Source of the DNA: Sporomusaceae bacterium
GTDB taxonomy: Bacteria; Bacillota; Negativicutes; Sporomusales; UBA7701
Direction: 5' to 3'
Length of the DNA: 64,000 nt
Assembly (NCBI GenBank): GCA_031460455.1
Contig: JAVKTQ010000001.1
Coordinates: 744,001-808,000, forward strand
Shown here: positions 40,218-48,286 of the stretch, in pieces
Numbering within the stretch: position 1 is the stretch's first letter
Layout of the letters: the number at the start of each line of letters is the position of its first letter
Position numbers and translations under genes: made by a program
The notes under the pieces: generated by a model
The model's database searches: none
What the model saw: the letters and a program-made list of their open reading frames with translations, nothing else
Told to the model about the DNA's origin: nothing

Positions 40218-41273
40218 CTATACCACAGCAACAATCTGCAGGGTTCGTTCGTGAAGGAGATTGACGATGCCTTCCCGCGTCCAGACAACCGGCCGGGCCG
40301 GCTCCTGGCTGTTTATCCTGAGTACCGCCCCGGCAGAGCCGTTGTTGAATTTCACCGCGCTGCCGATATAATAGGGGACGACAATCTTATTGACGGCGTC
40401 AACGACCCGGCTGTCGAACTGGGTGCCCGCACCGGCGTTGATGATGCTGATGGCTTCGTGGGCGGGGATGCGGGGCCGGTAGACCCGGTCGGTGACAAGT
40501 GCGTCGTAGACGTCGGCGACGGCGACGATGCTGGCGAGGGGATGGATTTTGTCCCCGCCGATACCCCATGGATAGCCTCGCCCGTCCGGGCGCTCATGAT
40601 GCTGGAGGGCCATCAGAGCGATGCGGCAGTCGACCTTGGTCTCGGCCCGCAGGACGTTATAGCCGAACGCGGTGTGTTTCTTGACCTGTTCGAACTCGTC
40701 CGGGGTCAGGGGGCCGTTCTTTTCGAGGATTCCGTTGGGGATGCAGTTCTTGCCGTAGTCGTGGAGCAGCCCGCCGATACCGAGGATGTATATCTCGTCG
40801 CGGGAGAGCCCCATAGCCATGCCGAAGGCGACGGCAAATACGCCGACATCGACGCAGTGCCCGTAAAGGTAGTCGCTTTTCTGTCTGATATCGGACAGAT
40901 ATAGCAAGAGGTTGCAATGTCCCGACAGTTCCTCGATGACTTTGTGGATGCACTCCCGCAGGTGCGGAAGGTGGGCGGCGATGCCTCCCCGGTTGCGAAA
41001 GGCGCTCTGCATGGCCTGGATCATGCTGAGCCTTGTGGCTGCGCTGATGAGGTTCGGGACGGCGGAAAGCTCCTTGTTGGGCGATTCGGTAGCTTTAACA
41101 CGAATAGTATTGACGCCGTGCTTGCCGAGCAGGGCGACGATATCCTTGCGGAGCGGCGTGCCGGCCGTGACGAGAACCTGGTCGTGGCCGTTGATGACGT
41201 CGGCGGCCAGAATCATGCTGCCGGTGGCTTGGACGAGCGGTATCTGCTTAATAGCCGTCACCTCCGTTCGCAC
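40218..41273 (-). CDS. HD-GYP domain cyclic-di-GMP phosphodiesterase 2
   Basis: The 351-residue protein has an intact HD-GYP domain: YGHCVDVGVFAVAFGMAMG, GIGGLLHDYGKNCIPNGIL, KKHTAFGYNVLRAE and MALQHHERPDGRGYP. A long N-terminal region is helical. A GTG at 41273 is used here. A clear GGAGG instead points 8 bases downstream to ATT (41251), a rare start, so the true N-terminus could be seven residues shorter. The upstream leader holds two stem-loops that might regulate it. Confidence 0.88.
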   Translation of the reverse strand: MRTEVTAIKQIPLVQATGSMILAADVINGHDQVLVTAGTPLRKDIVALLGKHGVNTIRVKATESPNKELSAVPNLISAATRLSMIQAMQSAFRNRGGIAAHLPHLRECIHKVIEELSGHCNLLLYLSDIRQKSDYLYGHCVDVGVFAVAFGMAMGLSRDEIYILGIGGLLHDYGKNCIPNGILEKNGPLTPDEFEQVKKHTAFGYNVLRAETKVDCRIALMALQHHERPDGRGYPWGIGGDKIHPLASIVAVADVYDALVTDRVYRPRIPAHEAISIINAGAGTQFDSRVVDAVNKIVVPYYIGSAVKFNNGSAGAVLRINSQEPARPVVWTREGIVNLLHERTLQIVAVV

Positions 41274-41282
41274 AAATTAAAA

Positions 41283-41366
41283 GAACCCCGCCAAACCTTC
41301 ACAGTCCGGGGGGGTTCACTACTAGCTCAGTGTAAAATAAGTGACCACATAGTTTTTTACACATCA
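41283..41366 (-). promoter_or_regulatory. Stem-loops in the leader of HD-GYP gene 2
   Basis: On the minus strand a GTGTAAAA...TTTTACAC hairpin (within 41328-41366) precedes GAACCCC...GGGGTTC (41283-41317), which is followed by TTTTAA like a terminator. The segment AGTGAACC could instead pair with the upstream GGTCACT, so an attenuator switch is conceivable. No known c-di-GMP aptamer was recognised. Confidence 0.4.
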
Positions 41367-41759
41367 TCGCATTCCACTGTCTGCATAATATAAAATTGTC
41401 AATTCTTTGATTGCTAACTAAATTTCGACATGACATAAGTGATTCCTGCTTGATTATTGGAAAAATCGATAAAAATTTACCATAATTTTATATGGTGAAA
41501 AAAACGAGCCAGCTCCGTCGCCGGCTTTTCCAAGATGTTGTATTTCTGTGCATCCTCCTTCCCTTCCGGCAACCAAACCAGGCATTTCACAGAAAAAGGA
41601 AGCTGCTTGATGCCGTTTCTCGTTATGTAGCCGGTCACCGCCGCCAGTCGCGCCCAATAGTGTACATAATATATGGGGAAGGGAAAAGGAACGCCGGCCG
41701 CGAATTATACTCCGGTAATCCGCTTTCCAGGTAAGCCGAATGTAAATGGAGGACCGCCC
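41367..41759. other. AT-rich intergenic stretch without a supported gene
   Basis: The sequence is clearly lower in GC than its neighbours. It holds TTGACA on the minus strand near 41394, a possible -35 for HD-GYP gene 2 though no good -10 follows at 17 bases. A minus-strand open frame here is antisense to the next gene and is not supported. Confidence 0.4.
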
Positions 41760-42044
41760 ATGCTGACAATCAACTCCGACGCCGCCGCTTATATCCGCGA
41801 ACAGAACAAGCCCATCTATCTCGACATTCCGCCGGCTGTCGGGACCTGCTGCATCCATATGCGGGATTGCCCCGCCGTGCGTTTCGGCGAACCGCCGTAT
41901 GACCGCGAGTACTATGAGCAGCGCTCTATCGACGGGGTAACCGTTTTTGTGCCGTACGAGCTGCCTGATCAGCCTTTGCGGATAGTGCTGCACAGCTACT
42001 TCGGGTTCAAGAATCTGACGATATCGGGCTGGCATTTGGCCTAA
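41760..42044 (+). CDS. CC-motif small protein (94 residues)
   Basis: ATG at 41760 follows TGGAGGACCGCCC, a good ribosome site. The protein reads INSDAAAYIREQNKPIYLDI, then GTCCIHMRDCPAVRFG with a vicinal Cys-Cys pair and a third Cys, and ends beta-rich. The layout matches small proteins annotated as CC/Se-motif family, in which one Cys is sometimes selenocysteine; here both are ordinary cysteine codons. A redox or metal/thiol role is likely. The gene converges on the dsrN-like gene with stop codons overlapping by 3 bases. Confidence 0.65.
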   Translation: MLTINSDAAAYIREQNKPIYLDIPPAVGTCCIHMRDCPAVRFGEPPYDREYYEQRSIDGVTVFVPYELPDQPLRIVLHSYFGFKNLTISGWHLA

Positions 42045-43429
42045 GCGCCGGCCTTCCTCCAGTTCGCGGCCAGGGCCACGAATCTGGGCGCCCACTCCGG
42101 GTTGGCGACGGCGTGAATATGGTTGTAGGTGGCGAAGGTGTTCTTATAGAGGATGCCGTCGCGGCAGCCGTCAATGCCATGCCCGCGGACGACCTCATAT
42201 GTGTAGTTGAGACCCGGGTCGGCGGCGGTGAGGCGCGAGTGATGGAATTCGTGGCCTTTTACCTCGGCCCCGGCGGCGAAGAACGGGTTGCCTTCCAGAC
42301 TGCGCATCATTGTGTAGCCGTGCCCCTGGGGCCCTTTCTCGACGACGACGGAGAACGGCAGCACGCCGCACATCGGATAGGCGCGCCCCTCCCAGACGAT
42401 TTCGCGGCCCAGGTACATGAGACCGCCGCATTCGGCGTAGATGGGCAGCCCCGCCTCGGCCGCGCGGGCGATAGCCCGGCGGAGACCGGCATTGGCGGCG
42501 ATGGCTTCGCCGAAGACCTCGGGGAAACCGCCGCCGATGTAAAGGCCGTCGATCGCCGGCAGCGCAGTGTCGGCCATACTGTTGATGTATACGAGCTCAG
42601 CCCCGGCGGCAGCCAGGGCTTCTATATTTTCCGGGTAGTAGAAGGTGAAGGACTGGTCGTGGATAACGCCGATCCTGGCCGCGACCTGCGGCCGGGCATC
42701 CATGCCGGCAGCGGCGACCGCAAGAGGCGGCGCCTGGGAAGCGACGGCGACGATGCCTGCCAGGTCGAGGTGGCGGGCGGCGACCGCGACGTTGCCGGCG
42801 ACCGCTTCGCTCACCGCGGCGTGCTCGGCGACCGGGACAAGGCCAAGGTGGCGCTCGGGGAAGACGCTGTAAGCGTTCTTGGGTACCGCTCCCAGCACGG
42901 GGATGCCGCAGTATTCTTTGATGGCGGCCCTGAGCATGCTTTCGTGGCGCGGTCTGGCAACTTTGTTGAATATGACGCCGGCGATGGTCACGTCAGTCTC
43001 GAAGTTCATAAAGCCAAGCACCAGGGGCGCGATGCTGCGGGTGGTGCGGGTAACGTCGACGACGAGGATGACGGGCGACTTGGTGATACGGGCAATCTGG
43101 GCGGTGCTGCCGGTGCCCTTGAGGTCGACACCGTCAAACAGGCCCATGGCGCCCTCGATGAGGGCTATATCGGCCCCTTCCGCTCCTCGACGGAGAGTGG
43201 TCCTAATCTGGTCGTCGTCCATCCAGTAACAGTCGAGGTTGCGGCAGGGCCGGCCGGCGGCGTAGCCGAGCCAGCTGGGATCGATGTAATCGGGACCTTT
43301 TTTGAACGGCTGGACGGCGTAGCCCTGTTCGCGAAGGGCACCCACCAGGCCGATGCTGATGGTCGTCTTGCCGGAGTGGCCGTGCGGGGCGCCGATGACC
43401 ACGCGGGGGACGTTCCAGGTTTGGGGCAT
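42041..43429 (-). CDS. dsrN: CbiA-family amidase, probable siroheme amidase DsrN
   Basis: The 462-residue protein is a complete CbiA/CobB-type amidotransferase. It has an N-terminal P-loop (IGAPHGHSGKTTISIG), FKKGPDYIDPSW, EGAMGLFDGVD, and a C-terminal glutaminase domain with IYAECGGLMYLGREIV and GHEFHHSRL. Because a normal cbiA sits in the cob operon, and because this copy lies near dsrABMKC, it is best read as DsrN, which amidates siroheme for the sulfite reductase. A second corrin amidase or a nickel-sirohydrochlorin amidase cannot be excluded. A good AGGAGGG precedes the ATG. Confidence 0.75.
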   Translation of the reverse strand: MPQTWNVPRVVIGAPHGHSGKTTISIGLVGALREQGYAVQPFKKGPDYIDPSWLGYAAGRPCRNLDCYWMDDDQIRTTLRRGAEGADIALIEGAMGLFDGVDLKGTGSTAQIARITKSPVILVVDVTRTTRSIAPLVLGFMNFETDVTIAGVIFNKVARPRHESMLRAAIKEYCGIPVLGAVPKNAYSVFPERHLGLVPVAEHAAVSEAVAGNVAVAARHLDLAGIVAVASQAPPLAVAAAGMDARPQVAARIGVIHDQSFTFYYPENIEALAAAGAELVYINSMADTALPAIDGLYIGGGFPEVFGEAIAANAGLRRAIARAAEAGLPIYAECGGLMYLGREIVWEGRAYPMCGVLPFSVVVEKGPQGHGYTMMRSLEGNPFFAAGAEVKGHEFHHSRLTAADPGLNYTYEVVRGHGIDGCRDGILYKNTFATYNHIHAVANPEWAPRFVALAANWRKAGA

Positions 43430-43460
43430 GGGTTTTTACCCTCCTACTTCCAAAAGCTAA

Positions 43461-43579
43461 GGCGGAATTAAAAGGCTCATATGCAAGGCGCACCGGAGGC
43501 TGGCACCGGAAGCGTACACGAACGTACGCTGAGGATGACAGCCGAGGAGCAACGCCGCAGATGAGTCTTCTAAACCGCC
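43461..43579 (+). repeat. Structured palindromic repeat, copy D
   Basis: The outer GGCGG/CCGCC, TTA-AAG/CTT-TAA and CTCAT/ATGAG pair. The left internal loop is TA instead of GA here, the inner stem is GGCTGGCA/TGACAGCC with mismatches, and the apical hairpin is AGCGTAC-ACGAAC-GTACGCT. It lies 4 bases downstream of the stop at 43584, between that gene and dsrN. Confidence 0.85.
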
Positions 43580-43583
43580 GGTA

Positions 43584-43934
43584 CTAGAGCGTGTCCCATT
43601 TGCGGGCGTATTCCAGCAGCACCTGAAACTCGGTGTCTTCGAAGCCTTGCGTCAATAGGTATCTCTTCGCATCCTGGGCCTCCATCTCGGTGGAGTCGGC
43701 GAAGACGCGGTCTTTCTCTAATTTGAAGGTGAAGCCGCGGGCCGCAAGGGCGTCCATCATCGCCGCCACCCTTGCGGTGCGCCGCGCAAGACGTTCGCCG
43801 AAGTTGCGGACACCAGCCGCCGTGGGAGGATTCTGTTCCGATGGCGCCACAAGGTCGTAGGGCACCGGCTCTTCGATGAGTTTGAGGATGATGCGGGTTA
43901 GGTGGTTAACCACCGGCCTGTAGGTTTCGCTCAT
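43584..43934 (-). CDS. Hypothetical protein (116 residues) near dsrN
   Basis: The soluble alpha/beta protein reads YRPVVNHLTRIILKLIEEPV, then an Arg-rich helix (GERLARRTARVAAMMDALA), a strand pair FTFKLEKDRVFADS and a final helix. No family is recognised. It lies between the YeiH-type transporter and the dsrN-like gene, so a link to sulfite metabolism is suggested by position only. Confidence 0.65.
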   Translation of the reverse strand: MSETYRPVVNHLTRIILKLIEEPVPYDLVAPSEQNPPTAAGVRNFGERLARRTARVAAMMDALAARGFTFKLEKDRVFADSTEMEAQDAKRYLLTQGFEDTEFQVLLEYARKWDTL

Positions 43935-43985
43935 GTTATCGCCTCCGTTTAAAAGTATACCATAAAGGCGGTTCGGCTACTACGT

Positions 43986-44018
43986 AAAAGGCCCGGCAAG
44001 CATTTGCCGGGCCTTTTT
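43986..44018. terminator. Terminator of the YeiH-type gene
   Basis: GGCCCGGCAA pairs with TTGCCGGGCC over 10 bp; A and T runs flank both sides, so it could work in both directions. It is 11 bases downstream of the stop at 44029. Confidence 0.88.
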
Positions 44019-44028
44019 GCAGTTGATG

Positions 44029-45372
44029 TTACTTGACGCTCAGCCAGTAGTCGAGGAACACCACGTTCGACAGCCAGTAGCCCAGCGGCACGTTGATGAG
44101 TACGCCGATGGTGAAGGCTGCGAAGGGCTTCCAGCCGGTGGAGGTCAGCTCGCGGAAGCGAGTGGTGAAGCCGATCGACAGGAAGGTCCAGGTGAAGGTC
44201 CAGCCGCGGAGCGTCTTGATCGGGCCAAGAGCGTCCTTGGAGTACGCGGAGCCAACTTTGGGGGCGACGGAAGCGATGAGGATGGTGGTGAAGATGGAGG
44301 CGATGAAGAAGCCGATGACGAATTTGGGGAAGCGGCGCCAGATCTCGCCGATGTCGACGCGCTCGGAGCCGTTGCCGTTGCCTTCCTTCTTCTCCCAAAC
44401 GGTGACGGACAGCCAGGCGACCAGGAGGGCCCAGATGCCGACGAACATATCGCGGCCGACGACCTTCATGAGGGTGAAGGTCTTGATGGCGCGCTCGTCG
44501 CCCATGGCGGCGGCGGCGGCGAAGCCGGCGGCGTCAGCAAACTCGGAGGTGCCTATCCAGGCGCCGGCCGGCCCGGGGGCCATGCCGAGGGCTTTACACC
44601 AGATGGGCAGCAGGATGACCATGACGACTGCCCAGACGATAACGAGGGAAATTGCGACCGATACGTGCTCTTTCTCGGCACGGCAGGCGCCGCCGATGGC
44701 GATCGAGCCGGACACGCCGCAGATCGAGCCGCCGGCGCCGAGGCAGGCGCCGAAGCGCGGGTCGAGGCCGAACAGCTTGGTGGCGGCGAAGAAGATGCTG
44801 AAGAAGGTGACGGCCGCCACGATGGTGGCCTGCGCCATCGCCATGGGGCCAGCCTGCATGATGATGGTGAACGGCAGGGTTGCGCCCATGAGGACGATAC
44901 CGGTTTTGACGTAGAACTCGGTCTTGAGGGCCGACTGGAACCACTTGGGCAGCGTCATGGTGTTACTGACGATCATGCCAAACAGCAGGGCCAGCAGCGG
45001 GGTCTCAAGCTGCCAGTATTTCAGGGTTTTGTTGGCGCCGAGGGCGGTGATAGCCACGGAGATAAGGAACAGAACAATAAAACCGGGGATGTAGTGGTTG
45101 AGGTTGATCTTCATCGTCTTGGCGGCGATGGAGAAAGCTACGAGAAAGAAGACGAACAGGTAGAGAAATCCAGGTACTTTCGCGGGCAGCGAAGCGAACA
45201 TCTTGCCTGCGTCCGTCCAGGTGGATACACCAACGGCCATCGTCTTGAAGAAACCGGCAGCGCCGATGAAGAAAGCGACGGAGATAAGGAATGTAAGACC
45301 CAAACCGATGATGATTGCCCAGGTATCTTCCCGCTCGTACCAGGGAAGGGCTGATTGAGGAGCACCTGCCAT
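44029..45372 (-). CDS. YeiH/UPF0324 family putative sulfite or sulfate exporter
   Basis: The 447-residue membrane protein has around 11-12 spans and the family core LLFGMIVSNTMTLPKWFQSA, FGACLGAGGSICGVSGSIAI and KVVGRDMFVGIWALLVAWLS. It is about 100 residues longer than E. coli YeiH, mainly at the N-terminus. Family members are linked by regulation to sulfite and sulfur metabolism, and its place next to dsrC supports transport of sulfite, sulfate or a sulfonate, but direction and substrate are inferred. AAGGAGG precedes the ATG. Confidence 0.82.
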   Translation of the reverse strand: MAGAPQSALPWYEREDTWAIIIGLGLTFLISVAFFIGAAGFFKTMAVGVSTWTDAGKMFASLPAKVPGFLYLFVFFLVAFSIAAKTMKINLNHYIPGFIVLFLISVAITALGANKTLKYWQLETPLLALLFGMIVSNTMTLPKWFQSALKTEFYVKTGIVLMGATLPFTIIMQAGPMAMAQATIVAAVTFFSIFFAATKLFGLDPRFGACLGAGGSICGVSGSIAIGGACRAEKEHVSVAISLVIVWAVVMVILLPIWCKALGMAPGPAGAWIGTSEFADAAGFAAAAAMGDERAIKTFTLMKVVGRDMFVGIWALLVAWLSVTVWEKKEGNGNGSERVDIGEIWRRFPKFVIGFFIASIFTTILIASVAPKVGSAYSKDALGPIKTLRGWTFTWTFLSIGFTTRFRELTSTGWKPFAAFTIGVLINVPLGYWLSNVVFLDYWLSVK

Positions 45373-45585
45373 GAAAATATTCCTCCTTTAGAATAAATCC
45401 TACGGAATCATAGGGTGGTACTGAAAATTTCGTCTATTTCCGACCAATCACCCCCATTTAACCGCTTATGCCGCAACAATCTTACCTTATATCTCTTCGC
45501 CGGCAACCTTGTGAATCCCCTAACGAGCGCGGATAAAAATTTTTGATGGTGGTATAAATAAGTGTTATAAATTGCCGGGAAAAGG

Positions 45586-45619
45586 CCACGCCACCTGTGG
45601 TGAGCCACAGGCGGCGTGG
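45586..45619 (-). terminator. Terminator of the dsr operon
   Basis: CCACGCC-ACCTGTGG pairs with CCACAGG-CGGCGTGG, a long stem with one-base asymmetry, 14 bases downstream of the dsrC stop. On the minus strand it is followed by CCTTTT. Confidence 0.85.
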
Positions 45620-45633
45620 AAACTGTTGATTTT

Positions 45634-45951
45634 TTAAACGCAGCCGGTCGGTTTGGGCAGGCCGGCCAGTTTGCAGGCGCCCTTGGCCGGGCCCGACGGG
45701 AACATGTCGTAAATCTGCTTGAGGCTGAAGCCGGTGTCCTTGCAGAGCTTGCGGATCATCGGCGCGATACCGAACTGTTTGTAGTAGTCGCGCAGGTAGT
45801 TGATAACCTTCCAGTGGTCTTCGGTCAGTTCGGTTACGTCTTCGAGTTTGGCGAAAACCTCGACGATGTCCTGATTCCAAACGTCGGGATCTACCAGGAA
45901 ACCGTCTTCATCAACTTCGACTTGTTTGCCTTTTACGTCAATGTTAGACAT
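45634..45951 (-). CDS. dsrC: Sulfur-carrier protein DsrC
   Basis: DsrC is the co-substrate of dissimilatory sulfite reductase, carrying sulfur as a trisulfide between its two C-terminal cysteines. The 105-residue protein ends PSGPAKGACKLAGLPKPTGCV, keeping both conserved cysteines (Cys about 93 and the penultimate residue), so it is a true DsrC rather than a TusE-only homologue. It is encoded 41 bases downstream of dsrK and is followed by the operon terminator. Confidence 0.95.
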   Translation of the reverse strand: MSNIDVKGKQVEVDEDGFLVDPDVWNQDIVEVFAKLEDVTELTEDHWKVINYLRDYYKQFGIAPMIRKLCKDTGFSLKQIYDMFPSGPAKGACKLAGLPKPTGCV

Positions 45952-45992
45952 GATTCTACCTCCTTATGATTATATGAGTCGTTTGGTTCGAT

Positions 45993-47327
45993 TTATGCCA
46001 GGACGATAGCCTTGCCGACAACGTCCATGACGCCGCCCATCTTGAGATCTTCCATACCGTAGTGTTTCATCACGTGAGGCAGTTGGGCCTTGCAGATGGA
46101 GCACGGGGTGGCGAAATAATCGAGGGGCAGAAGTTCCTTGACCTGTTCGGCCTTTTTCTTGCCCAGTTGCATGCGGATGTCCATCATCTCGTCCATGAGG
46201 ATGCCGGAGCCGCCGCCGCAGCAGAAGTTGCGCTCGCGGTTGGGCGTCATTTCGACGAATTCGGTCACACAGGCTTTGAGGATTTCCCGCGGCTGCTCGA
46301 TGATGTCGCCGGCCCGGGCATAGTTGCAGGGGTCGTGGAGGGTTACGCGCCAGGGCAGCTTTTCGAATTTGAGTTTGCCCAGGTGCTGGTAAGCGTAGTC
46401 GAGGATATGGACGATGCCAAAGGGAGCGGGACCATTTGAGCCTTCGGTGTACATCTTGGCGGCGCGCCAGCCGTGGCCGCATTCGCCCTGGACGACGAGC
46501 TTGGCGCCAACCATTTTGGCGGCGTCGCGCATCCGTTGGTTCTGTTCCTTCATGGCTTCGTTGCTGAAGAGGAGGCCGAAGTTGGCCGCTTCGAGGACGG
46601 TGGAGGGAACGGTCCAGTTGGCGCCGATGGCGTGGAAGAACTTGGCCACGCCGATCATGGTGTCGACATTGGAGAAGAAGTCCGCGGAGGAAGGGATGTA
46701 AAGGATGTCGGAGTCGGGTTTATCGACAGTTATCTTGATCTCGAGGCCCGTCTCTTCCTTCATCTCGTCTTCCATGAACTCGCAGCAATCGATGATGGCC
46801 GGCTTGGGGATGCCCATGTTGTTGCCGGTCTTGATCATGTTGGCCGCGACGCCGGTCATGAAGCGGGGCACGACGCCGATTGCCGTCATGATGCTGCGAG
46901 CGGCGATGGTGATCTCGGCGGTGTCGATGCCGAAGGGGCAGTAGACGGCACAGCGCCGGCATTCGTTGCACTGGTAGAAGTAGGTTACCCACTTGGCGAG
47001 TGTCTCGGCGTCGTAGTCTTCGGCGCCGATGTAGCGGCCGATGGTCTTGCCCGTCCAGGTGAAGTAGCGTTTGTAGATTTTGCGGAAGAGGTCGGCCCGG
47101 GCGGCGGGGATGTTGTTGAAGTCGCCGGTGCCCAGATAGCTGTGGCAGGCATTGGCGCACGCGCCGCATTTTGTGCAGGTTTCGAGCATGACCATGAGCG
47201 ATCTGGCCCATTGGCGGTATTCATCGATACCTTTCAGCAGCGCCTGCTGTTGTTCTCCTTCCGGTACGGCTCTCAGGCCGGCCGACTGAAGATCTTTTTC
47301 CTTGGCCATATGCAAAGGAATTTTCAT
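45993..47327 (-). CDS. dsrK: DsrK, HdrD-like iron-sulfur subunit of the DsrMK complex
   Basis: DsrK is thought to reduce the DsrC trisulfide with electrons from DsrM. The 444-residue protein has two 4Fe-4S motifs (CTKCGACANACHSY about 51-64 and CNECRRCAVYCPFGID about 118-133). Downstream are CCG-type cysteines for a special cluster (HDPCNYARAG, NFCCGGGSGIL, ATPCSICKAQL). The start overlaps dsrM by 4 bases. There is no dsrJOP nearby, so the complex is the two-subunit kind. Confidence 0.93.
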   Translation of the reverse strand: MKIPLHMAKEKDLQSAGLRAVPEGEQQQALLKGIDEYRQWARSLMVMLETCTKCGACANACHSYLGTGDFNNIPAARADLFRKIYKRYFTWTGKTIGRYIGAEDYDAETLAKWVTYFYQCNECRRCAVYCPFGIDTAEITIAARSIMTAIGVVPRFMTGVAANMIKTGNNMGIPKPAIIDCCEFMEDEMKEETGLEIKITVDKPDSDILYIPSSADFFSNVDTMIGVAKFFHAIGANWTVPSTVLEAANFGLLFSNEAMKEQNQRMRDAAKMVGAKLVVQGECGHGWRAAKMYTEGSNGPAPFGIVHILDYAYQHLGKLKFEKLPWRVTLHDPCNYARAGDIIEQPREILKACVTEFVEMTPNRERNFCCGGGSGILMDEMMDIRMQLGKKKAEQVKELLPLDYFATPCSICKAQLPHVMKHYGMEDLKMGGVMDVVGKAIVLA

Positions 47328-48130
47328 GCCTGCACCCCCTTGGCTTGGCCGGAGTCGGCAACCGGGGCCTTGGCGCCCGCAAAGGGGGAGCGAAGCGGCG
47401 TGCCGGCCGGCGTGGGATATACCGGCGCGGCTTCCACGAGCATGGCCCGGTTGACAAGGAAGCCGGCAAAATGAAGCATCTTGGAGAAGGGGAAGTAGAT
47501 CATGAAGAGCATTACGGCGGTGAAGTGGGCGATAAAGATGGGGTCGTCAGGGATGGGCGTGGGGCTGAAAGTCAGCAGGTTGCCCATAAACGCCTTGACG
47601 GCCGGCAGGTCTACATGTACGCCAGGCAGACGCATATGGTTGCCGGTGAGGGCGACGACAAGCACGAACAAGAGGTCAATATAGTCGGCCGGGTCGGAAA
47701 GTTTTTTGACTTCGGGATTGGCGAGACGCCGATAAAAGAGAACGATGAGGGCCACCAGAAGGGCTATCCCGGAAACGGTGCCGAGGAAGGCGGACAGGGC
47801 CTGGCTGGCTGAGGACGAAAGCCCGATGAGGGTGAACTGGTTCATTAGGAAGTAGATCCCGACAATATGACCGCCAATGACCATTGCCAGCGAAACGTGA
47901 AGGATCCAGGCCCACAGCCAGAGGTTTTTGTCGTTTTTGTAGAGACTCTTGAAGAGAAGCAATTCAGTTCCCACGGCCGCGACGCGGCCAGCACCGCCGG
48001 TGGGCGCCGGGAAGAGGGTAAGTTGGAAGGGAACGGGCACTTTCAGCCAGCCCGCCACCCGGTAGGTTACGCCGATCAGGAAGATAGCGCCCGCGATGTA
48101 GGGGAGCACCTGTCCGACGAAGTAGAGCAT
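47324..48130 (-). CDS. dsrM: DsrM, membrane cytochrome b subunit
   Basis: The 268-residue protein is of the nitrate-reductase gamma (NarI) type with about five to six spans. His residues for haem b lie in LWAWILHVSLAMVIGGHIVG and DPIFIAHFTAVMLFMIYFPF. Menaquinol would be oxidised here and electrons handed to DsrK. It is shorter than some DsrM proteins. Repeat copy E lies between its start and the dsrB stop; the Pro/Ala-rich C-terminus (PTPAGTPLRSPFAGAKAP) is unusual and probably cytoplasmic. Confidence 0.9.
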   Translation of the reverse strand: MLYFVGQVLPYIAGAIFLIGVTYRVAGWLKVPVPFQLTLFPAPTGGAGRVAAVGTELLLFKSLYKNDKNLWLWAWILHVSLAMVIGGHIVGIYFLMNQFTLIGLSSSASQALSAFLGTVSGIALLVALIVLFYRRLANPEVKKLSDPADYIDLLFVLVVALTGNHMRLPGVHVDLPAVKAFMGNLLTFSPTPIPDDPIFIAHFTAVMLFMIYFPFSKMLHFAGFLVNRAMLVEAAPVYPTPAGTPLRSPFAGAKAPVADSGQAKGVQA

Positions 48131-48153
48131 ACTTTAACCTCCAGCGGGGCTTG

Positions 48154-48275
48154 AGGCTGGCTAGAAAGTCCATCTGCGGCGTTGCTCCTCAGAGCGCTTG
48201 CTAGCGTACGTTCGTGTACGCGTCGCGGCGCGCTCTTCCGGTGCGCCTTGCATCTGGAGTTTTCTAGACAGCCTC
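48154..48275 (-). repeat. Structured palindromic repeat, copy E (inside the dsr operon)
   Basis: This copy is in the opposite orientation. The outer GAGGCTG/CAGCCTC and CTAGAAA/TTTCTAG pair, the inner stem is AGAGCGC/GCGCTCT, the apical hairpin is GCGTAC-ACGAAC-GTACGC, and it has GA/GA on the minus strand. It lies 11 bases downstream of the dsrB stop and 23 bases before the dsrM start, so it must be within the dsr transcript if A-B-M-K-C is one operon. Confidence 0.88.
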
Positions 48276-48286
48276 GCCGCGCGTTT

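Noticed and set aside
41454-42095. Minus-strand 213-residue open frame
   Set aside because: It is antisense to the CC-motif gene and overlaps the end of the dsrN-like gene; it has no ribosome site or recognisable domain.
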